Shown piece after piece: positions 17,725-28,437 of a DNA stretch of 64,000 nt. The first letter of the stretch is position 1; each line of letters opens with the position of its first letter. The stretch is from JAWKTV01 sp041398905. Lineage in GTDB: Bacteria; Planctomycetota; Planctomycetia; Planctomycetales; Planctomycetaceae. The notes below the pieces were generated by a model. The model worked only from the letters and a program-made list of their open reading frames with translations, did not search any database and had not been told where the DNA came from. The stretch spans positions 44,043 through 108,042 of the forward strand of contig JAWKTV010000019.1 in the NCBI GenBank assembly GCA_041398905.1, given 5' to 3'. A program made the position numbers and the translations under genes.

Positions 17725-19773
17725 ATGTCGTACCGCATGCGCTGCGTGGCAAGGGTGATGCTGCTGGTGGGGATGCTGGCGAGTCTTCCACCGGCTTCGG
17801 CGGCCGAGACGTGGCCCACCGCCACCAAGCCGACGGCGACCGAGGCGTCCGCCGTGCTGCCTGACGGCCTCACGCAGCCAGTCCCGCCGCTATTCCCGCA
17901 ACTGTATCGATACGTCGACACCTGCAACGTCTACATTCTTCGCGATGGTGACGCGGTTTTGCTGTTCGACCTGGCGATGGCGGAGCGATTGCGTCGGCCC
18001 ACGCACTCGGTGTCCAGCGGATCGAGCAGATCCTGTTCACCCATCATCACCGCGAGCAATGCCAGGGAATCGACAAGGTCGATCATGCCCTCACGCAAAT
18101 CGCCGCACCGGAGGCGGAGCGGGAGCTGTTCGAATCGCCGACCGACTTTCGCAATGGTGGCCGTCGCTGGGCGACACGTTCTCGGTGTACGGGGCGAGCT
18201 ATGTGCGCCGCCGGCTCGGCCCATCAGGCTGGATCGCGGGCTGTCCGACGGCGAGGCCATTGACTGGCATGGCTATCAGATTGACTGCCACTTCACGCCG
18301 GGTCACTCGCCCGGCAGCCTGAGCTACGTTGTCCGTCGGGACGGCCAAGCGGTCGCGATCACCGGCGGCCTGATCCATGATGGAGCCAAGATGTCGACGT
18401 GGTTCGACACCGAATGGGACTACGGATTCGCCAAGGGGATCGACACGCTAATGGCCTCCGTCGAGAAGTTGGCCACGCTCGAACCGGATGCCATCTTGCC
18501 GTCGCATGGTCCAGTCATTCTCAATCCGGTCGAGCAACTGGCGGCGTATCAGGGGAAGTTGGGCCGCGCGCGAGCTACGTTCGCGGCTATCGCGTGTTTG
18601 ACGCCGAGCCTGAGGAACGCGACCCGCTCGGCAACCGACGGCGATTCCCTGGATCAATCAGGTCACGCCGCATTCTACAAGCTGTCGCATGACATGCATG
18701 GGAAGAACTTCGCGATCATCATTTCGGACAACGGACGCGGCTTGATTCTCGACGCCGGCCTGTTCTCCGAGGAACGACTCGACGAGATCATCGTCGGCCT
18801 GCGAGCGCACATGGGGCTGAAGGAGATCGACGCATTCTGGGTGTCGCACATGCATGGCGACCACTTCCTGCTGGGGCCAACACTGAAGAGGAAGTACGGC
18901 GCGGAGGCGTGGACGCTCGATCGCATCGCCGACAAGTGCGAACACCCGCGGCGTTACGACTACGCGGCGCTGGTCTCCGCTTATGGCGACGGCTTCGACG
19001 GTATGGCGATTGAGAAGAAGTTTCGAGATGGCGAGGTGATCGACTGGGAGGGCTACCGGATTCAAATCGACTGGATGCCCGGTCAGACGGAGTTCGGCTG
19101 CTGCCTGTGGCTCGACATCGATGGGCGGCGGGTCGCGTTCACCGGTGACAACCTGTTCGGCAGCCCGGCCCGAGAGGAGGACGATGGCCACGAAGCCGTC
19201 GTCGCACGCAACAGCGTGATCTTCGAGGAAGGTTACCTCTATGCCAGCCGGTACCTGATCGAGCTGAAGCCGGACATTGTGATGGGGAGTCACTCGTATG
19301 TGATGCCCGACGCGGAGGCCTTCCTCAAGCGGTATCACGCGTGGTCACGAAACATCATCCGCATCTATCAAGACCTGTTGCCGGAGACTGACTACGAGTA
19401 CCTGCTCGACCCCTACTGGGTGTCGGCGTATCCGTATCGGGTCGATTTGAGCACGGCTGATGAGCAGGTCGTGGATGTGACGGTCCGCAACTTCCGTGAT
19501 CGCCCGCAGCGTCACCGCATCGCACTGTCGCTGCCTCCCGGCTTTACAGCCGACCCACCAGTCCTGGAGGGAAGCGTCGAGGCAGACAGCCGAGCAACCT
19601 ACCCGGTCAAGCTCCGCATCGACCGCCAGACCGCTCCTCCCGGCCTGCAGATCATCCCGTTCGACATCACCCTCGACGACCACCACTACGGTCAGTGGTT
19701 CGACTTCGTGGCGACGGCGACGGCGATCGAACCTCCCGCAGGCAGCAACCGCGGACGCCCCGGCGACCAGTGA
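17725..19773 (+). CDS. Secreted protein with two metallo-beta-lactamase folds
   Basis: A protein of about 682 residues. The start at 17725 has an AGGAG site and a signal peptide (CVARVMLLVGMLASLPPASAA). The first MBL domain has its metal motif in another frame, reading THHHREQCQG (about 18035-18065), between breaks near 17985 and 18230. Its FTPGHSPGSLSYVV and AITGGLIHDG segments are in the main frame. The second domain has a clean HMHGDH motif (WVSHMHGDHFLLGP), AFTGDNLFG and a late His in GSHSYVMPD. The last 110 residues look like a beta-sandwich (VDVTVRNFRDRPQRHRIALSLP). Such proteins hydrolyse esters, thioesters or phosphoesters; the substrate here is unknown. It is transcribed towards a glycosyltransferase pair but 435 bases separate them. 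Confidence 0.82.
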   Translation: MSYRMRCVARVMLLVGMLASLPPASAAETWPTATKPTATEASAVLPDGLTQPVPPLFPQLYRYVDTCNVYILRDGDAVLLFDLAMAERLRRPTHSVSSGSSRSCSPIITASNARESTRSIMPSRKSPHRRRSGSCSNRRPTFAMVAVAGRHVLGVRGELCAPPARPIRLDRGLSDGEAIDWHGYQIDCHFTPGHSPGSLSYVVRRDGQAVAITGGLIHDGAKMSTWFDTEWDYGFAKGIDTLMASVEKLATLEPDAILPSHGPVILNPVEQLAAYQGKLGRARATFAAIACLTPSLRNATRSATDGDSLDQSGHAAFYKLSHDMHGKNFAIIISDNGRGLILDAGLFSEERLDEIIVGLRAHMGLKEIDAFWVSHMHGDHFLLGPTLKRKYGAEAWTLDRIADKCEHPRRYDYAALVSAYGDGFDGMAIEKKFRDGEVIDWEGYRIQIDWMPGQTEFGCCLWLDIDGRRVAFTGDNLFGSPAREEDDGHEAVVARNSVIFEEGYLYASRYLIELKPDIVMGSHSYVMPDAEAFLKRYHAWSRNIIRIYQDLLPETDYEYLLDPYWVSAYPYRVDLSTADEQVVDVTVRNFRDRPQRHRIALSLPPGFTADPPVLEGSVEADSRATYPVKLRIDRQTAPPGLQIIPFDITLDDHHYGQWFDFVATATAIEPPAGSNRGRPGDQ

Positions 19774-20208
19774 AGCGAGAGAGCGTCCGTGCCTCCGAAT
19801 GAGTCAGCGCCCGTCAGGTAGCGGCGAATCGTCCGGATTGCGAGCGGCCGTCTCAAGGGTGTCGAGATTGTTTGCGAGCCCCTGATCTCCTCAGGGGCGG
19901 CACCGAGTCTCAACGCTCGGCTTGCTCGACCGATGGACACGGAGACGCCGCGGGTCGCACCGGTCGAATCGATTGCGCCGGTCACCGAATCCACCTCGCG
20001 AGGCGGGCCTGCGTGGCCTTTCGGCAACCTGTCGGCCAATTGTCATTGGTCGAAGTCGAATTGGCGATCCCGCGCGGCGGGCGACGAGGTACCGGCTGGT
20101 TGGTGTCATTTCTTAGGGGAATAATCTCGCGACGCAACGAGGCGCTGGATCAGATTGCCCGTCCGCCGTCACCATCCCGTACGAACGCCAGCCACGTGAG
20201 ACGAGAAG
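19774..20208. other. Intergenic region with one hairpin
   Basis: A 435-base spacer. A perfect 8-bp stem (19878-19885 with 19891-19898, loop TCTCC) lies 105 bases after the upstream stop and may end that transcript. No gene could be supported. Confidence 0.45.
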
Positions 20209-21575
20209 ATGACCGCCGATTCGCTGACGCCAACGACTGTAGCCACCAGAATCGAAGTCGGCGGAATGGCCGACACAACCGCGCCGCCACTGGTGTCCGT
20301 GATTGTCCCGGCCTACCGCGAGGCCGAGAATCTGCCGGTCTTGATTCCCCGGCTCCATGCGGCGCTGCAGCAGTCCGGGATGTCCGCCGAAGTGCTCGTC
20401 GTCGACGACAACAGTCCCGACGCGACACCGGAGGTAATGGCGAAACTGGCACATGAGTACCCCGTGCGGCTGATCGTCCGCACTGCGGAGCGGGGCCTGT
20501 CCAGCGCGGTCTTGAGGGGCATGCACGAAGCGCGAGGCGGCGTGCTCGTTTGCATGGACGCCGACCTTTCGCACCCGCCCGAGAAGGTTCCCGAACTGGT
20601 GGCGGCGATCCTCGAGCAGCAGGGGGATTTCGTCATCGGCAGCCGCTATGTGGCTGGGGGCAAGACCGACGACGACTGGGGTCTGTTCCGCTGGCTCAAC
20701 TCGAAAGTCGCAACCTGCTCGCGGTGCCGCTCACGTCCGCCAGAGACCCGATGGCCGGGTTCTTCGCGCTCCATCGTGACACGTTTCAGGCAGCTCAACA
20801 GCTTGATCCGATCGGTTACAAAATCGGCCTCGAACTGATGGTCAAGTGTGGCTGCCGGCGAGTCCTCGAGATCCCGATTCACTTTCAGGACCGACTCTAC
20901 GGCGAGAGCAAACTGTCCTTGAAGGAGCAGCTCAACTACCTGCGACATCTTGGCCGGCTGTACCAGTTCCGCCTGGGACGCTGGGCGCAGCCTTTGATGT
21001 TCTCGCTCGTGGGCGCCAGCGGCATGGTGGTCGATCTGGCGGCTTTTAGTGTCCTCTTGACGGTGCTGGGGTTCGGCGCGGCGCGGGCGATTGCGATTGT
21101 GATCGCGATGACGTGGAACTTCGTCCTGAATCGCCGGTTCACATTCGCCCACGCCCGGCAGCGGAACCTCGCGCAGCAGTACTTGCTGTTCTGCCTGTCG
21201 TGCAGCCTCGGAGCGGCGGTCAACTGGGGGGTTTCGAACTTCCTGTGGCAGCATTGGGCGGGGGTTGTGCGGGATCCACGCTTCGCCGCACTGGCGGGCG
21301 TCGCGGCTGGGGTGGTGCTGAACTATCTATTGAGCGCGAAGTTCGTGTTTCAAGGTCAGCGACGGTCGTCTGACACGTCCAGTGAACGCGACGCATGCCG
21401 CGGCGGAATTCTGGTCGCTTCTCCTCCGCCGGCGGAGGACACTCCCGACGCGAAAATGCCGCGACGGCGGCCGAACGGCAACCTCAGGCTGCAGTACCTC
21501 CGGCAGCGCAGCCTGCGGCGACCACATCATGGGGGCACCGGCTGGGGCTACTGGTTGCTCTCTTGTTGGGGCTGA
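20209..21575 (+). CDS. GT2 glycosyltransferase fused to GtrA membrane domain
   Basis: The N-terminal domain is a DPM1-like family 2 glycosyltransferase (SVIVPAYREAENLP, then the metal-binding CMDADLSHPPE). It is expected to transfer a sugar from a nucleotide donor to a polyprenyl phosphate. A one-base break near 20705 shifts the frame. The protein continues with DPMAGFFALHRDTF, the amphipathic segment YGESKLSLKEQLNYLRHLG and a GtrA domain of about four transmembrane helices ending at LNYLLSAKFVFQG. That domain order is the known DPM1-GtrA fusion. The frame then runs to 21573-21575 through low-complexity basic residues that overlap the next gene. The true stop is more likely near 21400, hidden by another indel. 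The product would supply lipid-linked sugars to the downstream GT39-like enzyme. Confidence 0.86.
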
Positions 21576-23085
21576 TGGTGACCGCGCCCGGCCTTCAGCA
21601 CGATCAGATTACCGGTCTCGATCAGGCCCATCACATTGCGACGGGAATCTTCTTCCACGACGCGCTGCACGACTGGCCTGCCCCGACGCGGTCGGCTACA
21701 CGTACGACTACTATCGACAGTACCCCGCGATCGGTTTTGTGTTCTGGCCTCCGGTCTATCACGCCGTCGCGGGTATCGTGATGCTCGCGACCGGCCCCGG
21801 AGTGCTCGGAGCACGGGTGACGATGGGCGCTATTCTCGCGCTGCTGCTCGCCGGATGCTTCTATCTCGGTCTCCGGCGAACGCGCCGCCTTTGACCGCGC
21901 GCTCGCCACCGGAGGATGTTGCTGGTTCCGATCATGGTCGAACACGCGAGCATCGCCATGCTCGAGATCCCGATGACCGCGCTCATCTGCCTGACGCTGC
22001 TGATGTATTTTCGGCTCGTCGACCGCGGCGTCTGGCGGAGCTGGGGTGAGGTGTTGACCGCATCGCTGCTGTGCGCGGCGATCGTGTACACCAAGCAGCC
22101 CGGTGTCTTTCTGCTGCCGGCCCTGTTGATCGACATGCTGGTCAGTCATCGTCACCTGTTGTGCGACCGGCGTACCCAGCGCTGCTGGCGATGACCATCG
22201 TCTGGTGCCTCCCGCTGGCTCTGTTCACGTTCCTCTTCGGAAGCGTCAACCTCGAACAGTCCTTCGGCAATCTTGGCGATATCTATGTGGCCGAGCATAA
22301 GGTCGGGGACCGCTGGTCGATCGCGGGCTGGACATACTATCTGCGGGAGATCGGTCGACAGCTCAGCCCGCTGCTGTGGGGCCTGGGACTGGCCGGAGCG
22401 GCGGTCGTCGCCTGGAGACCGACCTGCGTCGCCGACAGGGCGTGTGGGTCTGGTACGCCCTCTGCTGGTATCTGCTGTTCACACTGTTCGACAACAAGCA
22501 ACCCCGGTTCGCGATCGCTGTGGTGCCGGGAATCGTAGCACTCTGCGGTCTGCTTTCCTCACAGCTTCCGCTGTGGTCCCGCAGGCTTGCCTGGACCGGT
22601 CCGGCCATTCTCGCCGGGCTCGTGCTGTCGCAGGGTTCCGCCGCGAGAGCCCACGTTTCGACCGGCTACAAGGGACTCGACACTTCGCCGCCCGGCTCGT
22701 CAAACCGGAACTTGACGGCAACCTCGTGTTCTTCGGAGGCGATTACCAGTTGTTCGTGCCTTGGGTGCGGCTGCTTGATCCTTCCAGGGAAGTCCACGTC
22801 CTCAAGGGAGACGACCTGCTCCGTGAATCGCGATCACTCGAACGCGCGCTCCACGACTATCGCGCCCGATACGTTTGCGTCGACTCACACACTCCGGCGG
22901 GCGACCTGTTCCGTCGCGAAGTCGGGCATCATCACCCCGAATCGCTGGTGTTCATCGAGCACTACTCGTTCGACAATGGCCACAAGCTGTTCGAGATCGA
23001 CCTGTATGCCTATCAGGGGCCCGTCGCCGAAGAGATGGCTCACGTGCCGCTGCGAAGCAGCGTCCACAACGCCGCTGCCGAGTAG
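21395..23085 (+). CDS. GT39/ArnT-like membrane glycosyltransferase (frame-broken)
   Basis: A polytopic membrane protein of about 560 residues assembled from six frame segments, with breaks near 21680, 21895, 22165, 22430 and 22680. The N-terminal GLDQAHHIATGIFFHDALHD region sits in the periplasmic loop where PMT/ArnT enzymes carry catalytic acidic residues. Next come YDYYRQYPAIGFVFWPPVYHAV, an AAIVYTKQPGVFLLPALLID helix pair and WYALCWYLLFTLFDNKQPRFAIAV. This is the usual outline of GT-C family enzymes that use polyprenyl-phosphate sugars. The C-terminal soluble part (NLVFFGGDYQLFVPWVRLLD) ends at a TAG at 23083. Five breaks in one gene could mean decay, but intact conserved segments in each frame favour sequencing errors. 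It follows the GT2-GtrA gene that could make its donor. Confidence 0.78.
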
Positions 23086-23260
23086 CAAAGCGGGAACCCC
23101 TCACCGGGGCGACCCCAAGGAGCTGAGCGACAGCCGAAGGGAGGACGTGCCGCGAGCGGCATTGTTGGGGGGCATGCTCGCGCGTGCTTGGCTTGCGCGA
23201 GTGTCGAGGCGATTGTGGTGCCGGGGCACGTGCTGGCGGGGCGTGCCTTTTGAGGGGGCG

Positions 23261-24736
23261 TTACGTGAGGATTTCGGTGATGACCCGGGACGGCTCGGCG
23301 CCTGTCAGCTTCTGGTCGAGGCCCTGATAGAGGTAGGTGAGGCGGTTGTGGTCGATGCCGAGTTGGCTGAGGATGGTGGCGTTGAAGTCGCGGATGTGGA
23401 CAGGGTTTTCGAGGATGTTGTAACTGTGGATGTCGGTCGCGCCGTACTCGAATCCGCGCTTGATGCCCGCACCGGCGAGCCACATGGTGAAGCAGCGGCC
23501 GTGGTGATCGCGACCGTGGTCGTCTTTGGTGAGACTGCCTTGTGAGTAAATGGTTCGGCCAAACTCGCCGCCCCAGACGATCAGGGTGTCATCGAACATG
23601 CCGCGCTGCTTGAGATCTTTGATCAGTCCGGCGGTGGCGTGGTCGATGGTTTGACACTGACCGGTGATGTTCTTGGGGAGCGCTCCGTGCTGGTCCCAGC
23701 CGCGATGGAAGAGCTGAATGCAAGGCACGCCGCGCTCGGCGAGCCGGCGGGCGATGACACAGTTGCGGGCGAACGAGCCGGGCTGCTCGACATCTTTCCC
23801 GTACAGCGCGAGGGTGTCGGCCGTTTCGTCGGAAAGGTCCATCAGACCGGGCACTGAGGTCTGCATGCGAAACGCCATCTCGTACTGTGCGGTTCGCGTC
23901 TGTGTCTCGGGGTCGCCGAACTCCTCGTAGGTTTGTTCGTTCAGCGTGTTGATGCGGTCGAGCATGCGTCGCCGCATGTCGCGGTCGATGCCGTTGGGGT
24001 CGTTGAGGTACAGCACCGGTTCGCTTCCGGCGCGGAGGGCGACGCCCTGGTGCTTGGAGGGGAGGAACCCGCTGCCCCACAGTCGCGAGTAGAGGGCCTG
24101 CTTCTGTCCGGGCCCGCGCGAGATCATGACGATGTAGGCGGGCAGGTTCTTGTTGGGGCTGCCGAGGCCGTAGCTGAGCCACGCGCCCATACTGGCCTTG
24201 CCGGGCTGCTGCGCGCCGGTGTTGATGAAGGTGATCGCGGGGTCGTGGTTGATGGCCTCGGTGTGGAGGGACTTGACGATGGTGATGTCGTCGACGACGC
24301 CGGCGGTGTGCGGGAGGATCTCACTCACCCAGGTGCCGTGCTGTCCGTGCCGTTTGAACTCGAACATCGGCGCGACGACCGGGAACGACTTCTGACCGGA
24401 CGTCATGGTGGTAATGCGTTGCCCCTGCCGGACGGACTCGGGGAGTTCCTGCCCATGAAACTCGCGAATCTCGGGGTGATAGTCGAAGGTATCGATGTGG
24501 CTGGGGCCGCCGCACATGAACAGGTAAATGACCCGTTTCGCCTTGGGAGCGAAGTGCGGGAGGCCGGGGAGGCCGCCGTTGGGGTTTGTGGCGGGGGATG
24601 CGGCTGACGAGTCGGCGAATGCGCCGCCCGTCTGACCGAGCAGCCCTGCGAGCGCCGCCGCCCCCAGCGGCCGGCTGACGTTGCCGAAGAGTTGGCGACG
24701 AGTCTGGAGGCGGTGGAATTCGAGGATCGGGTGCAT
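23261..24736 (-). CDS. DUF1501 family protein
   Basis: An intact 491-residue member of the DUF1501 family, which has a sulfatase/alkaline-phosphatase-like fold and is greatly expanded in Planctomycetota. The N-terminus TRRQLFGNVSRPLGAAALAGLLG looks like a twin-arginine signal, so export in folded form is likely. Family landmarks include YLFMCGGPSHIDTFDYHPE, GAWLSYGLGSPNKNLPAYIV, GVPCIQLFHRGWDQHG, VWGGEFGRTIYSQG and the His-rich DDHGRDHHGRCFTMWLAGAGIKRG. It lacks the formylglycine motif of true sulfatases. It lies 79 bases downstream of the PSCyt gene on the same strand, the standard arrangement of these paired genes. The biochemical activity is not established; polysaccharide breakdown is often proposed from context. 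Confidence 0.92.
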   Translation of the reverse strand: MHPILEFHRLQTRRQLFGNVSRPLGAAALAGLLGQTGGAFADSSAASPATNPNGGLPGLPHFAPKAKRVIYLFMCGGPSHIDTFDYHPEIREFHGQELPESVRQGQRITTMTSGQKSFPVVAPMFEFKRHGQHGTWVSEILPHTAGVVDDITIVKSLHTEAINHDPAITFINTGAQQPGKASMGAWLSYGLGSPNKNLPAYIVMISRGPGQKQALYSRLWGSGFLPSKHQGVALRAGSEPVLYLNDPNGIDRDMRRRMLDRINTLNEQTYEEFGDPETQTRTAQYEMAFRMQTSVPGLMDLSDETADTLALYGKDVEQPGSFARNCVIARRLAERGVPCIQLFHRGWDQHGALPKNITGQCQTIDHATAGLIKDLKQRGMFDDTLIVWGGEFGRTIYSQGSLTKDDHGRDHHGRCFTMWLAGAGIKRGFEYGATDIHSYNILENPVHIRDFNATILSQLGIDHNRLTYLYQGLDQKLTGAEPSRVITEILT

Positions 24737-24815
24737 GGGAGAACGTTGGGCTTGTGGACTGGCAGGAACTCGGGGCTGGGCGCACCTTCGATCGCGTCAT
24801 GGACGCAGCCGGGGT

Positions 24816-27800
24816 TCAGCCGCGCGTCAGTGTGGCGTCAAGGTTCAGAATTAGACTGGTGACGTTGGTCATGGCGGCATGGACGGCCGGGTCGATCGCT
24901 TCGTCCCGGGGTGATTCGCCGATCGAGAGCAAAGCCTTTGCTCGTTCGGGGTCGGCCTGGAAGACGCTGAGTTCCTGCTGGTAAGCCTCTCGCAAGGTGG
25001 CGATGGTGGAATCCGCGGGAGTGCGGCTGGTCGCGAGTCGCCAGGCGAGCTTGAGCTGAGCGTCCGTGTCGGTCTCGGCGAGCAGCACACGTTGCGCGAG
25101 CGCGCGTGCGGCTTCGATGTACTGAACGTCGTTCATGGTCACCAGGGCCTGCAGCGGAGTGTTGGTTCGGCCGCGGCGAAGCGTGCATTTCTCGCGTGTG
25201 GTGGCGTCGAAGATGGTAAAGGCCGGCGCAGGGGCCGAACGCTTCCAGTAAGTGTAGATGCTGCGGCGATAGAGGTTCTCGCCGTGGTCCTGCACGAACC
25301 GTACGTTGCCGTCGAGGCTGACTTCGTTCCAGAGTCCGGGTGGCTGGTAGGGCTTCACGCCCGGGCCGCCGAACTTCGGCACGAGCAGTCCGCTGGACGC
25401 GAGCGCACTGTCGCGGACGAACTCACCCATGAGGCGGAAGCGGGGGCGCGGGCGAGCAGCTTGTTCTCGGGATCACGCTCGAGCAACTCGGGCGTCGTCC
25501 GTGCCGATTGACGATAGGTGGACGACATGACGATCTGTTTGATCGTACGCTTGGTGTCCCAGCCATGTTTGGCGAAGTCGACGGCGAGCCAGTCGAGCAG
25601 GGCGGGGTGGGTCGGCCAGTCCCCCTGCGCGCCGAAGTCTTCGAGAGTGGTCACGATCCCCTGGCCGAAGAACATCGCCCAGTAGCGATTGACGGCGACG
25701 CGGGCGGTGAGCGGGTTGTCGGGGGTGACGATCCAGTCGGCAAGGCCGAGTCGATTGGGCGGGGAGCCTTCTGGGAGCAGACCCAGCGATGCGGGGATGC
25801 CGGGCATCAACTCGGTGTCTTTGACGGGCGAGTCGTAGTTACCGCGGTTAAGGAGATAGGTCGGCCGCATCTGGGGGACATCGGCCATGACCATCACGTT
25901 GACGTGTGGCTTGGTCAGCTCCGCGACCTGCGCTTCTTTCGCGGCGATCTCTTTCGCAAGTGATTGATACGTGCCGTCGATGGCCGTGAGGTAATGCTGC
26001 CGGAGCGTCTGGACCTCTTCCGGGGTGCGCGCGTCCGCAGCCTTGGCGAGCAGGGGCGTAATCGGGTCGGAGCCGGCGAGGGCCTGGACTTCGGTCTCAC
26101 TGAGCAACCGGGGGTAAATGCGGATGTCGTCAATGAGGCCTTTATAGGGAGAGCCGGGATTGCGTCGACCGAGATAGACGGGCACCGCGGTGCGGATCGT
26201 GTCGCTGAGCTGGTCCTGCTCGACGTCCCACTCCTGCTTGACTCCGTCGAGATAGATCGTGATGCCGCTGGCCTTGCTCGAGCCATCGTAGGTGACGAAG
26301 ACGTGCTGCCATTCATTCGGCTTGAGCTTGTTCTTCGAGCGAACTTTGAGGGCGTTGGTGGGCCAGGTGCTGATGATATGAATCTGGATCAGCCCGCCGG
26401 CGATATGAATGTCGTAGCCACGATGCCCGTTGCCGTCGTCCATCTTGGCGAAGGGGGCGCCGGTGGGGTTGCCGTCCGGCTTGATCCAGCCGCCATAGCT
26501 GAACGAGTCGGTGCGGTCGAAGTCGCCGATGTTTCCGAAGTCGACGTAGTTCTGACCATTGCACTCAAAGGCGCCTTCGAAGCGGCCTGCGGCCCATTTT
26601 TCCGGTCCTTCGAGCTTTCCCCTGGCGGCGTCGGTGGCGAGGTTGACGACCTCGCGTCCCTTGGCGTCATCGAGCGCGGCATGCAGGAGCATGTCCTGCG
26701 GGACGACGGGTCCGGCGGCGACGTCGGCCGTCGCCTTGGCGAGCCAGGCTTCAAAGTCGGCGGTGCAATCAGCGGCCCGGGCGTCGCGCTGCTGCTGCAG
26801 TGAGGCGACCTGGGGACGCAGCGCCTCGGCGCGCGCCAGTTTCTCCTCGTCGAACAGATCGACGACCGGAGTCTGATTGCCGCGCCGAGTCTGCATGCCG
26901 GGGTCGGATGCCTGATTGAAGTAGGCGAAGAACCGATAGTAGTCGGTTTGCGTGATGGGGTCGTACTTATGACTGTGGCATTGGGCGCACTCCAGACTGA
27001 GGCCCATCCAGACCATCGAGACGGTCTTGACCCGGTCGACCGCGTACTCGACGCGGAACTCTTCGGCGATGGCACCGCCTTCATCGGTCGTGGCGTTGTT
27101 GCGGAGGAAGCCGCTGGCGAGCCGCTGCTCGGTCGTGGCGTTCGGGATGAGATCACCGGCGATCTGCTGCCGGGTGAACTGATCGAAGGGGAGGTTGCTG
27201 TTGTACGCCTCGATGACCCAGTCGCGCCAGGGCCACATGTCCCGTGGAGCCGTCCGCGTGGAAAGACGCTGCTGTCGCCATAACGGGCGGCGTCGAGCCA
27301 GTTGACGGCCATCCGTTCGCCGTAGTGCGGCGACTGCAGCAGGCGATCGACCACCTTCTCGAAGGCGTCCGGCGACTCGTCAGCAAGGAAGGCGTCGAGT
27401 TCGGCGATGGTGGGGGGGAGTCCCGTCAGGTCGAAAGTGACGCGGCGGAGCAGCAGTTCGCGATCGGCTTCCGGGCTGAGGGTCAGCCCTTCCGACTCGA
27501 GCCGACGGAGGACGAAAGCATCGATCGGATTACGGACCCTGTCGGCCGCCTCGACCTGGGGAATCTCAGGGGCGGTCGGCGGCGAGAACGCCCAGTGACC
27601 CTCAAACTTCGCTCCCTGCTCGAGCCAGCGGCGGAGGGTCGCGATATCGGCGGGCTTGAGTTCCTTGTGCGAGTCGGGCGGGGGCATCATCTGTTCAGGG
27701 TCGACCGACGTGATCCGTTGCCAGCCTTCACTGTCGTCCAGACTCGATGTGAACGCGTGGCGAATGCCTTCCTCGGTGTCGAGACGCAGGTCGGCCTCGC

Positions 27801-28041
27801 GGTTCCCGTCGTCTGGGCCGTGACAGAAGAAGCACTTCGACGAGAGGATCGGCCGAACGTCACGGTTGAAGAGGACGGCCTGATCATCGGCCAGAACCGA
27901 CTCCGGCAGCCCGAGCGCTAACAAGCTGAGGACGACCCCCGCGACCAGCCGCAGCCCGGACCGTGGACGCGCGATCCAGGCTTGCCGGCGGGCTGTAGCG
28001 GTGTCTGAACGAGTGGATGCCACGGTGAGACTGATTCGCAT
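24816..28041 (-). CDS. PSCyt1-DUF1549-LamG-DUF1553 protein (frame-broken)
   Basis: A planctomycete-specific cytochrome-like protein of about 1075 residues. The start at 28041 gives a signal peptide. A haem-binding motif C70-x2-C73-H74 (CFFCHG) follows in the PSCyt1 domain. The DUF1549 domain (RRVTFDLTGLPPTIAELDAFL) ends with a second motif, CAQCHSHKYDPI. A LamG/concanavalin-like domain is inserted in the middle (DRTDSFSYGGWIKPDGNP, WQHVFVTYDGSSKASGITIYLDG). The DUF1553 domain closes the protein (NPLTARVAVNRYWAMFFGQGIV, LRRGRTNTPLQALVTMND). Frame breaks near 27245 and 25440 were bridged. It is the upstream partner of the DUF1501 gene. Expected to be periplasmic; it may pass electrons in or sense the breakdown of complex glycans, which is inferred from family context only. 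Confidence 0.92.
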
Positions 28042-28437
28042 AGGTCAAGGCGGCAGGTGAAGTTTGCGGGCGGGACCGAGGCCAGTGCCCGGCAGGCACG
28101 ACCAACTCAAGGATAGCAGCTCGTTGATGCGTCTGGCCAATGAAATGCCCAAGGCGACTCAGTTCTCCTTGATGCGGGAATCGGTCGACGTGATTCATTC
28201 GACTCGGCGATCGGTACTGCCGAGCCGGCGGCCGGTCAGGCCCCGGACCGTCGGGCGCGGCTGCGAAACCGGAAACTCGTCGTGACGTTGAGCGCCGAAT
28301 TCGCCTACACTCCCCAGGTCGTCACTCCCCTCACGGGGGTGGCGAGCACGGTAAAGCTGGAGGGCCGCAGTGGCTGCGGTGCCGACGGGTAGGGCGTCGG
28401 GCAGCTATCAACGGACGTTTCTTTGGTTGCGCAGTCA
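28042..28437 (+). promoter_or_regulatory. Divergent promoter region with structured leader
   Basis: This 396-base spacer separates the divergent PSCyt and TlpA-like genes. A -10-like TACACT stands at about 28310, with GTGACG 18 bases upstream. From 28320 the + strand can form several short stems in a row: ACTCCC/GGGGGT with a 5-nt loop, and CCGCAG-tgg-CTGCGG. The structured stretch ends about 20 bases before the start codons. It may be a cis-acting RNA, but I cannot match it to a known riboswitch consensus. Confidence 0.4.

Noticed and set aside
28320..28420. Class I c-di-GMP riboswitch
   Set aside because: The similarity is limited to the AAAGC segment and a following GC-rich stem; the conserved core and tetraloop are not present. 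Kept only as an unspecified structured leader.
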